Origin: Alphaproteobacteria bacterium
GTDB taxonomy: Bacteria; Pseudomonadota; Alphaproteobacteria; Sphingomonadales; JAKSBY01
NCBI GenBank assembly: GCA_021774625.1
Contig: JAJFIV010000035.1
Location: forward strand, 1-64,000
Length of the DNA stretch: 64,000 nt
Reading direction: 5' to 3'
Shown: one piece after another, positions 20,345 to 28,475 of the stretch
Position numbering within the stretch: the stretch's first letter is position 1
Layout of the letters: the number at the start of each line of letters is the position of its first letter
Translations under genes and position numbers: made by a program
The notes under the pieces: model-generated
The model's input: only the letters and a program-made list of their open reading frames with translations
What the model was told of the DNA's origin: nothing
Database searches by the model: none

Positions 20345-21325
20345 TCAATCGATAGCGGCAATCAGGTTCGCAAAATCCTGCGCTCCGATATTGGATCCGC
20401 ACATCAGCACGCCGACCTTTTTGCCTTTAAGCTGCCCTTTATAAGGTCCGCACAGGGCCGCGACCGCAGCCGCTCCGCCCGGCTCCACGGTAAATTTTGT
20501 TTCCCGGTATAAAAGCGCCATGGCGCTTTTTAGGGCCTTGTCATTAACCCGGACAATCTCATCCACATTGTCCCGGCAAAGGCGATAGCTATAGGGTTCC
20601 GCCCGCGGCGGGCCCAGACTGTCGGCAATGGTCTTGACCGGCCCGGCCGGCATCGGTTTTCCGGCCTCAAAACTCAGCGACATGGATTGCGCCCCCTCGG
20701 GTTCGACACCGAGAATTTTTATATGGGGCGCTTTCTGCTTCATATAGCTGGAAATTCCCGCCATCAGGCCGCCACCGCCTATGGCAACAATCAGCGCGTC
20801 AATATCCGGCATTTGCCGGCAGATATCGACCCCCACGGTTCCCGTGCCCCGCGCCACTTCTGGTCCTTCATAAGGATGGACAAAGACCCGGCCCTCTTCC
20901 TCCACATGACGCCCGGCTGTGGCTCCCGCTTCCTCGATGGTATCGCACAGAACCACTTCCGTCCCAAGCCTGCGGATTTGCGTCAGCCGGTAGGCGTTGG
21001 CGTTTTTCGGCAAACAGACCTTGGCGGAAATCCCGAGTGTCCTGGCCGCATAACCCACCGCCATGGCGTGATTGCCCGCGGAAAAAGCCGTTACGCCCCG
21101 CTGCCGCTGTTCCGCGGTAAAATCCATCATCCATGAAAAAGCCCCGCGCACTTTGAAGGTGCCGGTAAATTGCAGCAACTCCAGTTTGAGAGTGACCCGG
21201 GTGTCATCCTCAAGAATTTCCCTGAGGCCGGGGCTTTCCCAGTCAAAAACCGGGGTTTTGGCAATCAGCCCCTCAAGCCGGACGGCAAAGTCTTCAACTT
21301 CCTGAGCTGGGGGCGCCGGCCTCAT
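20345..21325 (-). CDS. PLP-dependent threonine/serine ammonia-lyase-like protein
   Basis: 326 residues, fold type II PLP enzyme. The Schiff-base lysine is in FTGTFKVRGAF (near residue 58), the substrate loop is SAGNHAMAVGYAA, and the phosphate-binding glycine loop is VAIGGGGLMAGI. This fits catabolic threonine dehydratase or serine racemase/dehydratase; there is no C-terminal ACT domain, so it is not the feedback-inhibited biosynthetic IlvA. It would convert threonine to 2-oxobutyrate and ammonia, or act on serine or a hydroxy-amino acid. Its ATG overlaps the stop of the upstream M14 peptidase gene by 4 bp (ATGA), so the two are coupled. Exact substrate is open. Confidence 0.85.
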   Translation of the reverse strand: MRPAPPAQEVEDFAVRLEGLIAKTPVFDWESPGLREILEDDTRVTLKLELLQFTGTFKVRGAFSWMMDFTAEQRQRGVTAFSAGNHAMAVGYAARTLGISAKVCLPKNANAYRLTQIRRLGTEVVLCDTIEEAGATAGRHVEEEGRVFVHPYEGPEVARGTGTVGVDICRQMPDIDALIVAIGGGGLMAGISSYMKQKAPHIKILGVEPEGAQSMSLSFEAGKPMPAGPVKTIADSLGPPRAEPYSYRLCRDNVDEIVRVNDKALKSAMALLYRETKFTVEPGGAAAVAALCGPYKGQLKGKKVGVLMCGSNIGAQDFANLIAAID

Positions 21326-23922
21326 TCCGCTTCGTCCCCGTCACTGGGCGCATTAAAGGCCCGCGAAAAATAGAGACTGTTTAAAAACAGCTTGTTGGTG
21401 CCGAACCAGTAACCGCGGAAGTTGGGATTGTCGGCAAACAGAATGACGCTGCCGCGGCCCATGCGCTCGGCAATCAGAGCGGCCGAACCGGCAATTTTCT
21501 GTTGAATTGCGGCCGATGTGAAGCCCGAAATCAGCGGCGGGTCATTATACCGGATCACCGTCGCATAAGGGTTTTCCGGGCGCGGCAACACAAGGGTGGT
21601 GTCCCGGTGGCTGGCGATGCTGCGCCGGTTATAACCGAAGCCCAGCGGGTGGGTGATATCAAGATCGCCGCCAAAAATCGCGCCGCCGATAATGCCTTCG
21701 GCTTCCTTGGCATTCTTTTCCGCATAATCAATGCGGTCCGCACCATCTTCCTTTTCCCCCTTGTCGGAGGAGCCCTCTTCCTCATCTTCTTCACTCAGCA
21801 CGGTGTCATTGACCCATTCGGCGGCCTGATTGATCGCAACAATGGTGCCACCGGCGCGCACCCAGTTTTTCAACTCTTTGCTGAAGGCCTTGGGCATATT
21901 GCCGTAATTGCCACCCGGCAGGATCAAATGGGTGTAACCGTCCAGACCGCCGCGGACGATATAGCGGCGGTCGCGAAGCGTAACCGGGACTTTCATCCGA
22001 TGATCCAGCAGATGCCAAACCTCGCCCGCATCATAGGCCGTGACCCCTTCGCCCACTGCCAGCAGGGCCTTTGGCGCCGTAACCGGCTGGAAGGACGGGC
22101 CGCCGAGATCGACCCCGGTATCGGGTGTCCGGCCCGAAGTGACGGCATGAACCTCGATCCCGTCTTCCGCCGCAATGGTCTGCATAATCCCGTCAATTCT
22201 GTCCCGGTGCTGTTCCTGATGATCAAGGGGAATGAGGATCGCGCCGCGCTCCATGGCAACTGGCCCGGTCGTGGTCAGTACCGTGAAAGGCGCTGTCGCC
22301 ACCTTGGCGAACAGACCCTCGCCTACAATCCGTTGCAGGGCGCGCGGCGCATAATAGTCGGACCAGGGGAAAATATAGGCGAACGCTGCTTTATCCGGGC
22401 TTGGAGCCGACACCCGCACTGGGGCGCCGGCTTCCCCGACCAGACCCGTCTTGAAACGCCGGGCGTTGAGGCCGGTAAATTCCAGCCCGTAGGCATGGGG
22501 CAGAGTCCAGCTTGAAATATCGTAAAAAGTGCTGTCCTCAAATTCCGTAATGATTTCGAAAAAGGCCTTGATCAGCCGATATTGCGGCTGGCCGAGACGG
22601 ACAATGTAAGCCTCGGCCGGGTCATACTGCACGCCGTCAATAGCCAGCGATTCGCCAAGCCGGTGGTAGGTAATGCGGTGCCGACTCAGAAGTTCGAGAA
22701 AATGGAACATCCGCCCTTTATCACCCCGCGCCTGGAACACATAGGCCTTGATGGCCTCGTCATCGGCAAGCTTCAAAGCATCCTGATAGAATTTACGCTG
22801 ATGATCCAGCAGCCGGGGCCGCATGGCGCGCGCCGCTTCGATACTGGCGAGCGAGGTGCGGAAATGCTTCCAGATATTCTCCCGGTAGGTGCGGGGCCCG
22901 TTCACACTGTCGATCAGGCCGCCGGCCGCCCGGCCCGCCTCATAGAGAAAGCCGATGCCGCCATTCATATAGGGGTAGGTCGAGCCCTTGCCGATATAAA
23001 AATTATCAAAACCCTCTTCCGTATAATAAAGCAGACCGGCCTCATCGAGAACCTTCGATGGATAATTCGCCGCTTCATTGATCAGATCGATGGCCACGTC
23101 GGGCACGCCGGGATAGGTCCGGCTCGGCACACCCGGGTGAAAATAGTAAGTCGCGTTCGACCCCATCTCATGATAATCGACCGCCAGATTGGGCCGCCAT
23201 TCATGAAATTTCCGGAGCCATGCCTGGCTTTCCGGCTGGGTTACCGGCAGCCATTGGCGGTTAAGATCAAACCAGTAATGATTGGTGCGTCCGCCCGGCC
23301 AGTAGGTGTTATGGATGCGGGCATCCGGGTTCGGGTCTTTGACCTCGCTGGTATTCTGTTCGACCCAGGCCACCCGGCGGCTGTGGCCGTCAGGATTGAA
23401 AATGGCCGTGATGACAATCACGCTTTCCCGCAGCATCTGTTCGATTTCCGGTCCCCGGGCTGCCGCCAGATGATAAACGGTGGGCAGCGCTGCATCCATG
23501 CCGCTCGATTCCGCACCATGCACACCGTAATTGAGCCAGGTGATCACCGGCATATCAGCGGCAGGCTCCCTGTCAGATGCAGGATCGGTCAGCGCAAGAT
23601 GCTGCGCCCTGATTTCATCGATGCGGGCGTGATTTTCCGGTGAGGTGATGGTGAGAAACAGGATGGGCCGGCGTTCGTGGGTGTAACCGATGGTCTCAAG
23701 GGTGATGCGGTCGGACGCCGCCGCCGTGCGGGTTAAAAAATCAACCAGCTGATGGTGGCGGATCGTATGATCGCCCGGCTCGAAGCCCAGAACATCCTCC
23801 ACCTTCGGGATATCGGGGTCATACGCGACGCCGTCCAGATAAAAACTGTTCCGGTCATTCTGGGCAAGCGCATTGCCCATCAGCGTCAGTAAAAACACTG
23901 CTATCAATGCGATCCGTGTCAT
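21322..23922 (-). CDS. Secreted M14-family zinc carboxypeptidase
   Basis: 866 residues from the ATG at 23922, which has a GAGGGG ribosome-binding site; an in-frame ATG at 23973 would add 17 residues before the signal peptide. The signal peptide is MTRIALIAVFLLTLMGNALA. The M14 zinc-site motif HGAESSGMDA (HxxE) is near mature residue 125, and DYHEMGSNATYYFHPG follows. The region after about residue 520 resembles a class I glutamine-amidotransferase-like beta/alpha domain (LILPGGNYGNMPKAF), as seen in large M14 peptidases of this type. An acidic low-complexity stretch (about 735-760) interrupts the C-terminal part. It probably trims peptides in the periplasm or outside the cell and is translated with a downstream PLP ammonia-lyase, suggesting amino acid scavenging. 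Confidence 0.85.
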   Translation of the reverse strand: MTRIALIAVFLLTLMGNALAQNDRNSFYLDGVAYDPDIPKVEDVLGFEPGDHTIRHHQLVDFLTRTAAASDRITLETIGYTHERRPILFLTITSPENHARIDEIRAQHLALTDPASDREPAADMPVITWLNYGVHGAESSGMDAALPTVYHLAAARGPEIEQMLRESVIVITAIFNPDGHSRRVAWVEQNTSEVKDPNPDARIHNTYWPGGRTNHYWFDLNRQWLPVTQPESQAWLRKFHEWRPNLAVDYHEMGSNATYYFHPGVPSRTYPGVPDVAIDLINEAANYPSKVLDEAGLLYYTEEGFDNFYIGKGSTYPYMNGGIGFLYEAGRAAGGLIDSVNGPRTYRENIWKHFRTSLASIEAARAMRPRLLDHQRKFYQDALKLADDEAIKAYVFQARGDKGRMFHFLELLSRHRITYHRLGESLAIDGVQYDPAEAYIVRLGQPQYRLIKAFFEIITEFEDSTFYDISSWTLPHAYGLEFTGLNARRFKTGLVGEAGAPVRVSAPSPDKAAFAYIFPWSDYYAPRALQRIVGEGLFAKVATAPFTVLTTTGPVAMERGAILIPLDHQEQHRDRIDGIMQTIAAEDGIEVHAVTSGRTPDTGVDLGGPSFQPVTAPKALLAVGEGVTAYDAGEVWHLLDHRMKVPVTLRDRRYIVRGGLDGYTHLILPGGNYGNMPKAFSKELKNWVRAGGTIVAINQAAEWVNDTVLSEEDEEEGSSDKGEKEDGADRIDYAEKNAKEAEGIIGGAIFGGDLDITHPLGFGYNRRSIASHRDTTLVLPRPENPYATVIRYNDPPLISGFTSAAIQQKIAGSAALIAERMGRGSVILFADNPNFRGYWFGTNKLFLNSLYFSRAFNAPSDGDEAE

Positions 23923-24002
23923 GATTATCCCCTCATATTTCTGAAAGCCGCTTGCGGGCATCTTAATGGACAATCGGCCCGCGTAAAGGGCCTATTTCGC
24001 TG

Positions 24003-24767
24003 CTAAAACTGGACCCGTTTTGTAAAGCCGCCATCGACAATCAGATTGGCGCCGGTCACATGGGCTGCTCGCGGGCTGGCCAGAAAGGCTACGCAGCCGG
24101 CCACGTCTTCCGGCGTTCCCATCCGCCCCCCGGGCTGTTTGGACCGGGCCTCCTCATAGGCGTCGGGCATGGCCTTTTTCACCATGTCCCACGAGCCACC
24201 GGGAAATTCGATGGGACCGGGGGAAACCGTGTTCACCCGGATGCCTTCTGACGCCACCGCCTGTGCCAGCTGGCTGCCATAGGTAATCAGCGCCGCTTTC
24301 ATGGCGTTATAGGCCTGAGGCTGATAAAACATTTCAATTGCGGCAATGGAACCGATGATCACAACAGCGCCGCCACCGGCGGCCCCAATATGCGGGAGCG
24401 CCGCTTCCGCCCCCCGCACGCAGCCCATCACATCCACTTCGAATGTGGCGTACCAGTTCTCCTCGCCTTCCCCGCCGCCACCAGCAGCAGAGACATTGGG
24501 GATAAAAATATCGAGCCCGCCAAGCGCGCCCGCCGCCGTGTCAATCCAGTTCCGGTAAGCCGGGCCGTCCCGCACATCCAGCGCTGCGCCATAAGCGTTG
24601 ACGCCCGCCGCTTTCAGAGCGGAGACGGTCTCTGTCACCTGATCCGCATTGCGGGCGCAGATCGCGATATCGCAGCCTTCCGCCGCCAGCGTCTCCGCAA
24701 TGGCCCGGCCGATGCCGCGGGTGCCGCCGGTGATAATTGCCCGTTTTCCCTTCAGACCCAGATCCAT
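24003..24767 (-). CDS. SDR-family NAD(P)-dependent oxidoreductase
   Basis: 254 residues with the classical short-chain dehydrogenase layout: cofactor loop TGGTRGIGRAIA (residues 12-23), NAG-type motif region PNVSAAGGGGE (with an unusual glycine/glutamate insert), the catalytic segment IGSIAAIEMFYQPQAYNAMK with Ser and YxxxK, then SPGPIEFPGG, and the C-terminal VTGANLIVDGGF. It is closest in style to 3-ketoacyl-ACP-reductase-like SDRs. The substrate cannot be read from sequence. It starts 16 bp after the stop of the aspartoacylase-like gene on the same strand, so they may share a transcript. Confidence 0.87.
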   Translation of the reverse strand: MDLGLKGKRAIITGGTRGIGRAIAETLAAEGCDIAICARNADQVTETVSALKAAGVNAYGAALDVRDGPAYRNWIDTAAGALGGLDIFIPNVSAAGGGGEGEENWYATFEVDVMGCVRGAEAALPHIGAAGGGAVVIIGSIAAIEMFYQPQAYNAMKAALITYGSQLAQAVASEGIRVNTVSPGPIEFPGGSWDMVKKAMPDAYEEARSKQPGGRMGTPEDVAGCVAFLASPRAAHVTGANLIVDGGFTKRVQF

Positions 24768-24783
24768 CCTGTGCTCCTTTTTC

Positions 24784-25803
24784 TTAAACCAGCGGTATCT
24801 GCTCCATCAGATAACATAAACAGTCCTGCCGGATAACAGTTGTATCGCGCGTCAGCATGGACGGGATGATGTCCTGTTTTGTCCTTAACCGCCCGCCCAA
24901 AATCTCAAAATGCTCGTGCGTTACATCCGCTCCGGTTTCATTCTCGATCCGGACTGGAAACGGGGCCCCGGATTTTACCTTTCCAAACAGGGTTCCAGCA
25001 GGCGCGATCTTGAAATTCAGGAGGGACAAATCCGGTGAAAGCTGGAAATCTGCCGCAGGATCGTCAAAGCTAAAATCAAGACCGTCCGGAATTTTTACAA
25101 CGGCATATGTATGAAGAAGTGTCGCCCCTGATCGGATTGCATGCGCCGAGGGCACAGCCGCCAGATTAAGACAGGTATCCAGATAATCGAATGCGTGAAG
25201 AACGCCGTCTTCATCGCCCGGCTTGCCGCATTCGAGCGTGACGGAAGGGCAAAGTTCGGCAAAGGCCATGGACTGAACGCCCACTGGTTTCAGATAATAG
25301 ACAATGGTCTTGGCAAAAAGTGCGGCAAGATCGAGATACTGGCCTTCGAGTCTGTTCACGCAGCCATAATGGGGATTCTGTCCGGTATTATTGTGGATAT
25401 CGATACTGGCGAAAACCCCCCTTTCATGCATCGCGGTCACGATTTCCGCCATTACCGCGTGTTCGGGCGTGAGCGGGAGTTCCGAACCAGGCCAAATACG
25501 ATTATAATCGACGCCACCCGGCAAACGGCGCATGTTGCAGGCTGCCGCCTCGACATTACCAATAAAAAGGGAAAGCGATCGTGGTAAGGGCTTGCCGCCA
25601 CCCCCCGGCTGATAGCGTTTCAGCAGCCGCCTGATCGCCTCGAAGCCCGCCGGTTCATTGCCGTGCTGCAGGACCGAAACAAAAAGCGCCGGTTCTTTTT
25701 CGCCCGGCAAATGGATCAGCGACGGCCCGCCCAGAAGCGCCGCAAGATCGGACACTTGCGTCTCCAGTAACTTATCTGGCAGTTTGTTGAATATACGCAG
25801 CAC
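24784..25803 (-). CDS. Aspartoacylase/succinylglutamate desuccinylase-like M14 protein
   Basis: 339 residues if translation starts at the GTG at 25803 (VLRIFNKLPDKLLE); the open frame extends to 25935, but that part lies over the divergent tspO gene and encodes implausible sequence. The zinc-site pattern of the AstE/aspartoacylase branch of M14 is present: LQHGNEPAGFEA (HxxE), SIDIHNNTGQNPH (the second His), and a Glu in SVTLECGKPGDEDG. Such enzymes remove acyl groups from N-acyl amino acids. No other arginine catabolism (ast) genes are nearby, so it may act on another N-acyl compound. The start codon is the least certain part. Confidence 0.75.
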   Translation of the reverse strand: MLRIFNKLPDKLLETQVSDLAALLGGPSLIHLPGEKEPALFVSVLQHGNEPAGFEAIRRLLKRYQPGGGGKPLPRSLSLFIGNVEAAACNMRRLPGGVDYNRIWPGSELPLTPEHAVMAEIVTAMHERGVFASIDIHNNTGQNPHYGCVNRLEGQYLDLAALFAKTIVYYLKPVGVQSMAFAELCPSVTLECGKPGDEDGVLHAFDYLDTCLNLAAVPSAHAIRSGATLLHTYAVVKIPDGLDFSFDDPAADFQLSPDLSLLNFKIAPAGTLFGKVKSGAPFPVRIENETGADVTHEHFEILGGRLRTKQDIIPSMLTRDTTVIRQDCLCYLMEQIPLV

Positions 25804-25846
25804 GAAATCACTCGAATTTTTCGAAGGGCCGCTATAGATAGCCGTT

Positions 25847-26329
25847 ATGACACCGGAAAAAAAGAAGCAATATTTTGTCCTGGTGGGATTCTTTGCGCTG
25901 TGTTTCGGCGTCTCCTCCATTGGCGGCGTCATCACGGCGGGATCGGTGAACGGCTGGTATCAGACTTTGGCGAAACCCGGCTTTAATCCGCCGGACTGGA
26001 TCTTTGCGCCGGTCTGGGCGACATTGTATGGGATGATGGCCATCGCCGGCTGGCTGGTCTGGCGGGCGCACGGCGTCAAGGCCGCCTGGATCGCTCATCT
26101 CGCCTTTCTGGTGCAGCTTGGCCTTAATCTCCTGTGGTCTTATCTCTTTTTTGGCCTTCAGGAATTAGGGCTGGCGTTCGGTGAAATTCTCGTGCTGTTT
26201 TCCGCCATCCTCACCACTCTGATCCTGTTCTGGCGGTTGAACCCACTCGCGGGGCTGCTGTTTGTGCCTTATACGCTGTGGGTCAGCTTCGCGGCTGTGC
26301 TCAATGCCGCCATCTGGCGGATGAACTGA
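25847..26329 (+). CDS. tspO: TspO/MBR family tryptophan-rich sensory protein
   Basis: 160 residues, five membrane helices, rich in Trp and aromatic residues. The family signature GWYQTLAKPGFNPPDWIFAPVW (first loop) and the WRLNPLAGLLFVPYTLWVSFA helix are present. TspO proteins bind porphyrins and cholesterol-like ligands in the cytoplasmic or outer membrane; in Rhodobacter TspO tunes pigment gene expression. No photosynthesis genes are seen here, so a stress or tetrapyrrole role is more likely. It is divergent from the aspartoacylase-like gene, with about 43 bp between proposed starts. Confidence 0.92.
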   Translation: MTPEKKKQYFVLVGFFALCFGVSSIGGVITAGSVNGWYQTLAKPGFNPPDWIFAPVWATLYGMMAIAGWLVWRAHGVKAAWIAHLAFLVQLGLNLLWSYLFFGLQELGLAFGEILVLFSAILTTLILFWRLNPLAGLLFVPYTLWVSFAAVLNAAIWRMN

Positions 26330-26334
26330 TCTAA

Positions 26335-26490
26335 AGTCTTTTCGGAATAGCTTGACCCATTTGATGACCGGAGAGGGCTGCCCGGCTGCGTTGCGGCCTT
26401 TGCCCGATGCGCCGCATCGCACTGCAGGCCGCGCCTGACCGAACAGCCCTTTCCGGTCATCAAATTGCGTCAAGCTATTCCGAAAAGACT
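26335..26490. repeat. About 156-bp fold-back palindrome (MITE-like)
   Basis: The left arm (26335-26380) and right arm (26444-26490) are near-perfect inverted copies over about 46 bp; both outer ends read AGTCTTTTCGGAATAGCTTG when read inward. The inner sequence continues to pair loosely (GCGTTGCGGCCT with AGGCCGCGCC) down to a small central hairpin GATGCG-C-CGCATC (26405-26417). The whole unit could fold into one long hairpin. It has no coding capacity and lies between the tspO and E2 stop codons. It could act as a bidirectional terminator or be a non-autonomous mobile element. Confidence 0.7.
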
Positions 26491-26505
26491 CTAACGTAAT
26501 CCCGC

Positions 26506-26580
26506 ACTTCGATACGTGCCTTCGGCCCTACTCAGCACGAACGGCTGGATACAAACGTTCGTCCTGAGCTTGTCGAAGGG
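26506..26580. repeat. REP-like extragenic palindrome
   Basis: An interrupted inverted repeat: CTCAGCACGAACG (26531-26543) pairs with CGTTCGTCCTGAG (26556-26568), and outer CTTCGA (26507-26512) pairs with TCGAAG (26573-26578). From memory, sequences of the form GTTCGTCCTGAGCTTGTCGA recur between genes in many alphaproteobacterial and other genomes, so I read this as a REP/REPIN-type element. It ends a few bases before the E2 stop codon. Confidence 0.6.
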
Positions 26581-26588
26581 CGGCCCCC

Positions 26589-28475
26589 CTAACTTTCCAG
26601 CGCCAAATCTTCCAGAATGGCGCCCAGGAACCGCGCGGCTTCGCCGCCGGTGCAGGCCCGGTGATCGAAGGTGACGGAAACCGGCATATGGCGGCTGTTC
26701 TCAATCCCCCGTTCGGTCATTACCAGCTTGTGAAACAGCCCGCCAATGCCGACAATGGCGACTTCCGGCGGCGAGACGATAGGAGTCGCATAGCGGCCGG
26801 CAATCATGCCGAAATTGGAGAGCGTTACCGTCGCCCCGGCCATTTCAGCGGGCTTGATGGACTGATCGGCGATCGCCGTGCGCAGCCGGTTCAATTCTGC
26901 CCGCCCATCCGCCATGGATTTTCTATCCGCGTCATGAATGACCGGAACATAAAGCCCCTTTGGGCTATCCACCGCGACGCCGAGATTGACCGTCCGGTGA
27001 TAGGTGATCTCGCCCTTTTCGCCGTCAAACCAGGCATTAAGCGCCGGTTCCTTGTAACAGGCCGCGACAATGGCGCGGATAATGCGGGCGGTGATGTCGG
27101 TCCCCTTGGGCCAGTGGCCGATATTGACCTCGTCGAAGATTGATGTATTGGTGACCTCTGTGTTTGACTTTGTCATGGCCTGCGCCATGATCCGACGTGA
27201 ACCACGCACTTTTTCCGGCTGCCCGCTGACGTCACGGCTTCGCTCGGGCCGCCGGTAAGGAGCGGAAGGGATGGAAGAGGCGGTTGCCGTGCGGGCCGGG
27301 CCCGCTGCGAAAGCCCGTTCGATATCTTCCAGAGTGACATTCCCGGCATGGCCGCTGGGTTTGACGGTTCGAAGGTCAACCCCTTTTTCGCGGGCCGCCG
27401 CCCGCACCTTGGGCGCCGCCTTGATATCCTTGGCGTCGGAAATCAAAACAGAGGGAACAGCCGGACTTGCGGCGCCATTTGCCAACTGATCGCGGGCCGC
27501 CGATAATATGTCTTCCTTGGTCACGCAGCCTTTGGGGCCGTTGCCGGCAATCGCTGCGGGGTCAATCCCCAGGGCCTCCGCCAGGGTCCGCGCCGCCGGG
27601 CCGATGATCGCGGTGCCAGCCGGTTTTCGAACAGGCGCGGCTGGCGCATTCCCCTGATCGGCAAAGGCGCGCACATCCTTGAGGGTCACTTCCTTGTCAG
27701 CGCCGCTGCCGGAAATGCGGCTGAGGTCAATCTTCAGCCGTTTCGCCAGCGCCCGGACCGCAGCGCCGGCCCGGACCCCATCCGCACCAACCTGGGATTC
27801 CGAGACAATTTCGTTGCCAACCTGAACGGCTCCGACAACGGTGCCGGAATCGCCGGATTTCTCCTTGATCGGTTCGGTTTTTGTCTTCGGTTTCGCGGCC
27901 GCCGCCCCGGAGGCGGAAAATTCGATCAATGGCGCGCCGGTATCAATGACATCGCCTGCCGCGCCGTAAAGCTTGAGGACGGTTCCGCTAAAGGGCGATG
28001 GCACCTCGACCACCGCTTTGGCGGTCGACATTTCGACCATGGGGTCATCGGCTGCGACCTGATCGCCTTCCCGGACCAGCCACTTGACGATTTCCGCATC
28101 GGGCAGGCCCTCGCCAAGATCCGGCAGTTTGAAGATTTGTGTGTCCCCGGCGGGGGTTTGAGATGTTTCCTCCGCCGCCGGTTCCGGGGCGCTCTCCGGC
28201 TCCCGCGCTGTCTTTTCTTCCATCACCGGCGTTTTTTCGCCGTCGACCGCAAAGGTGATCAGAGCCGCGCCGGTATCGATGACATCACCTTCACCGCCAT
28301 GCAGCTTGACAATTGTGCCGTTATAGGGGGACGGTAACTCGACCACGGCTTTGGCGGTCGACATTTCCGCTATGGGCTGGTCCAGTTCGACGGCGTCGCC
28401 TTCCTTGACCAGCCATTTGACTATTTCAGCATCCGGCAGACCTTCGCCGAGATCGGGGAGATGAAAAACCGTCAT
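26589..28475 (-). CDS. 2-oxoacid dehydrogenase E2 (dihydrolipoamide acyltransferase), two lipoyl and three subunit-binding domains
   Basis: 628 residues. Lipoyl domains cover about 1-76 and 112-188, each with the lipoylation motif EMSTAKAVVE (Lys42 and Lys153). Three peripheral-subunit-binding-like domains follow: about 236-272 (AAVRALAKRLKIDLSRISGS), 291-327 (GPAARTLAEALGIDPAAIAG) and 352-388 (KAAPKVRAAAREKGVDLRTV). One such domain is usual. The catalytic acyltransferase domain runs from about 427 to the end, with DHRACTGGEAARF (His605); the usual HRxxDG aspartate position holds Thr609, a variant I believe occurs in some E2 homologues. It forms the core of a pyruvate or branched-chain 2-oxoacid dehydrogenase complex. 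The ATGA at its start overlaps the E1 beta stop. The E3 gene is not in the window. Confidence 0.9.
   Translation of the reverse strand: MTVFHLPDLGEGLPDAEIVKWLVKEGDAVELDQPIAEMSTAKAVVELPSPYNGTIVKLHGGEGDVIDTGAALITFAVDGEKTPVMEEKTAREPESAPEPAAEETSQTPAGDTQIFKLPDLGEGLPDAEIVKWLVREGDQVAADDPMVEMSTAKAVVEVPSPFSGTVLKLYGAAGDVIDTGAPLIEFSASGAAAAKPKTKTEPIKEKSGDSGTVVGAVQVGNEIVSESQVGADGVRAGAAVRALAKRLKIDLSRISGSGADKEVTLKDVRAFADQGNAPAAPVRKPAGTAIIGPAARTLAEALGIDPAAIAGNGPKGCVTKEDILSAARDQLANGAASPAVPSVLISDAKDIKAAPKVRAAAREKGVDLRTVKPSGHAGNVTLEDIERAFAAGPARTATASSIPSAPYRRPERSRDVSGQPEKVRGSRRIMAQAMTKSNTEVTNTSIFDEVNIGHWPKGTDITARIIRAIVAACYKEPALNAWFDGEKGEITYHRTVNLGVAVDSPKGLYVPVIHDADRKSMADGRAELNRLRTAIADQSIKPAEMAGATVTLSNFGMIAGRYATPIVSPPEVAIVGIGGLFHKLVMTERGIENSRHMPVSVTFDHRACTGGEAARFLGAILEDLALES

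Noticed and set aside
21502-23643. Plus-strand open frames of 337 and 353 codons under the M14 peptidase
   Set aside because: Both lie wholly inside a clear minus-strand gene and show no domain.
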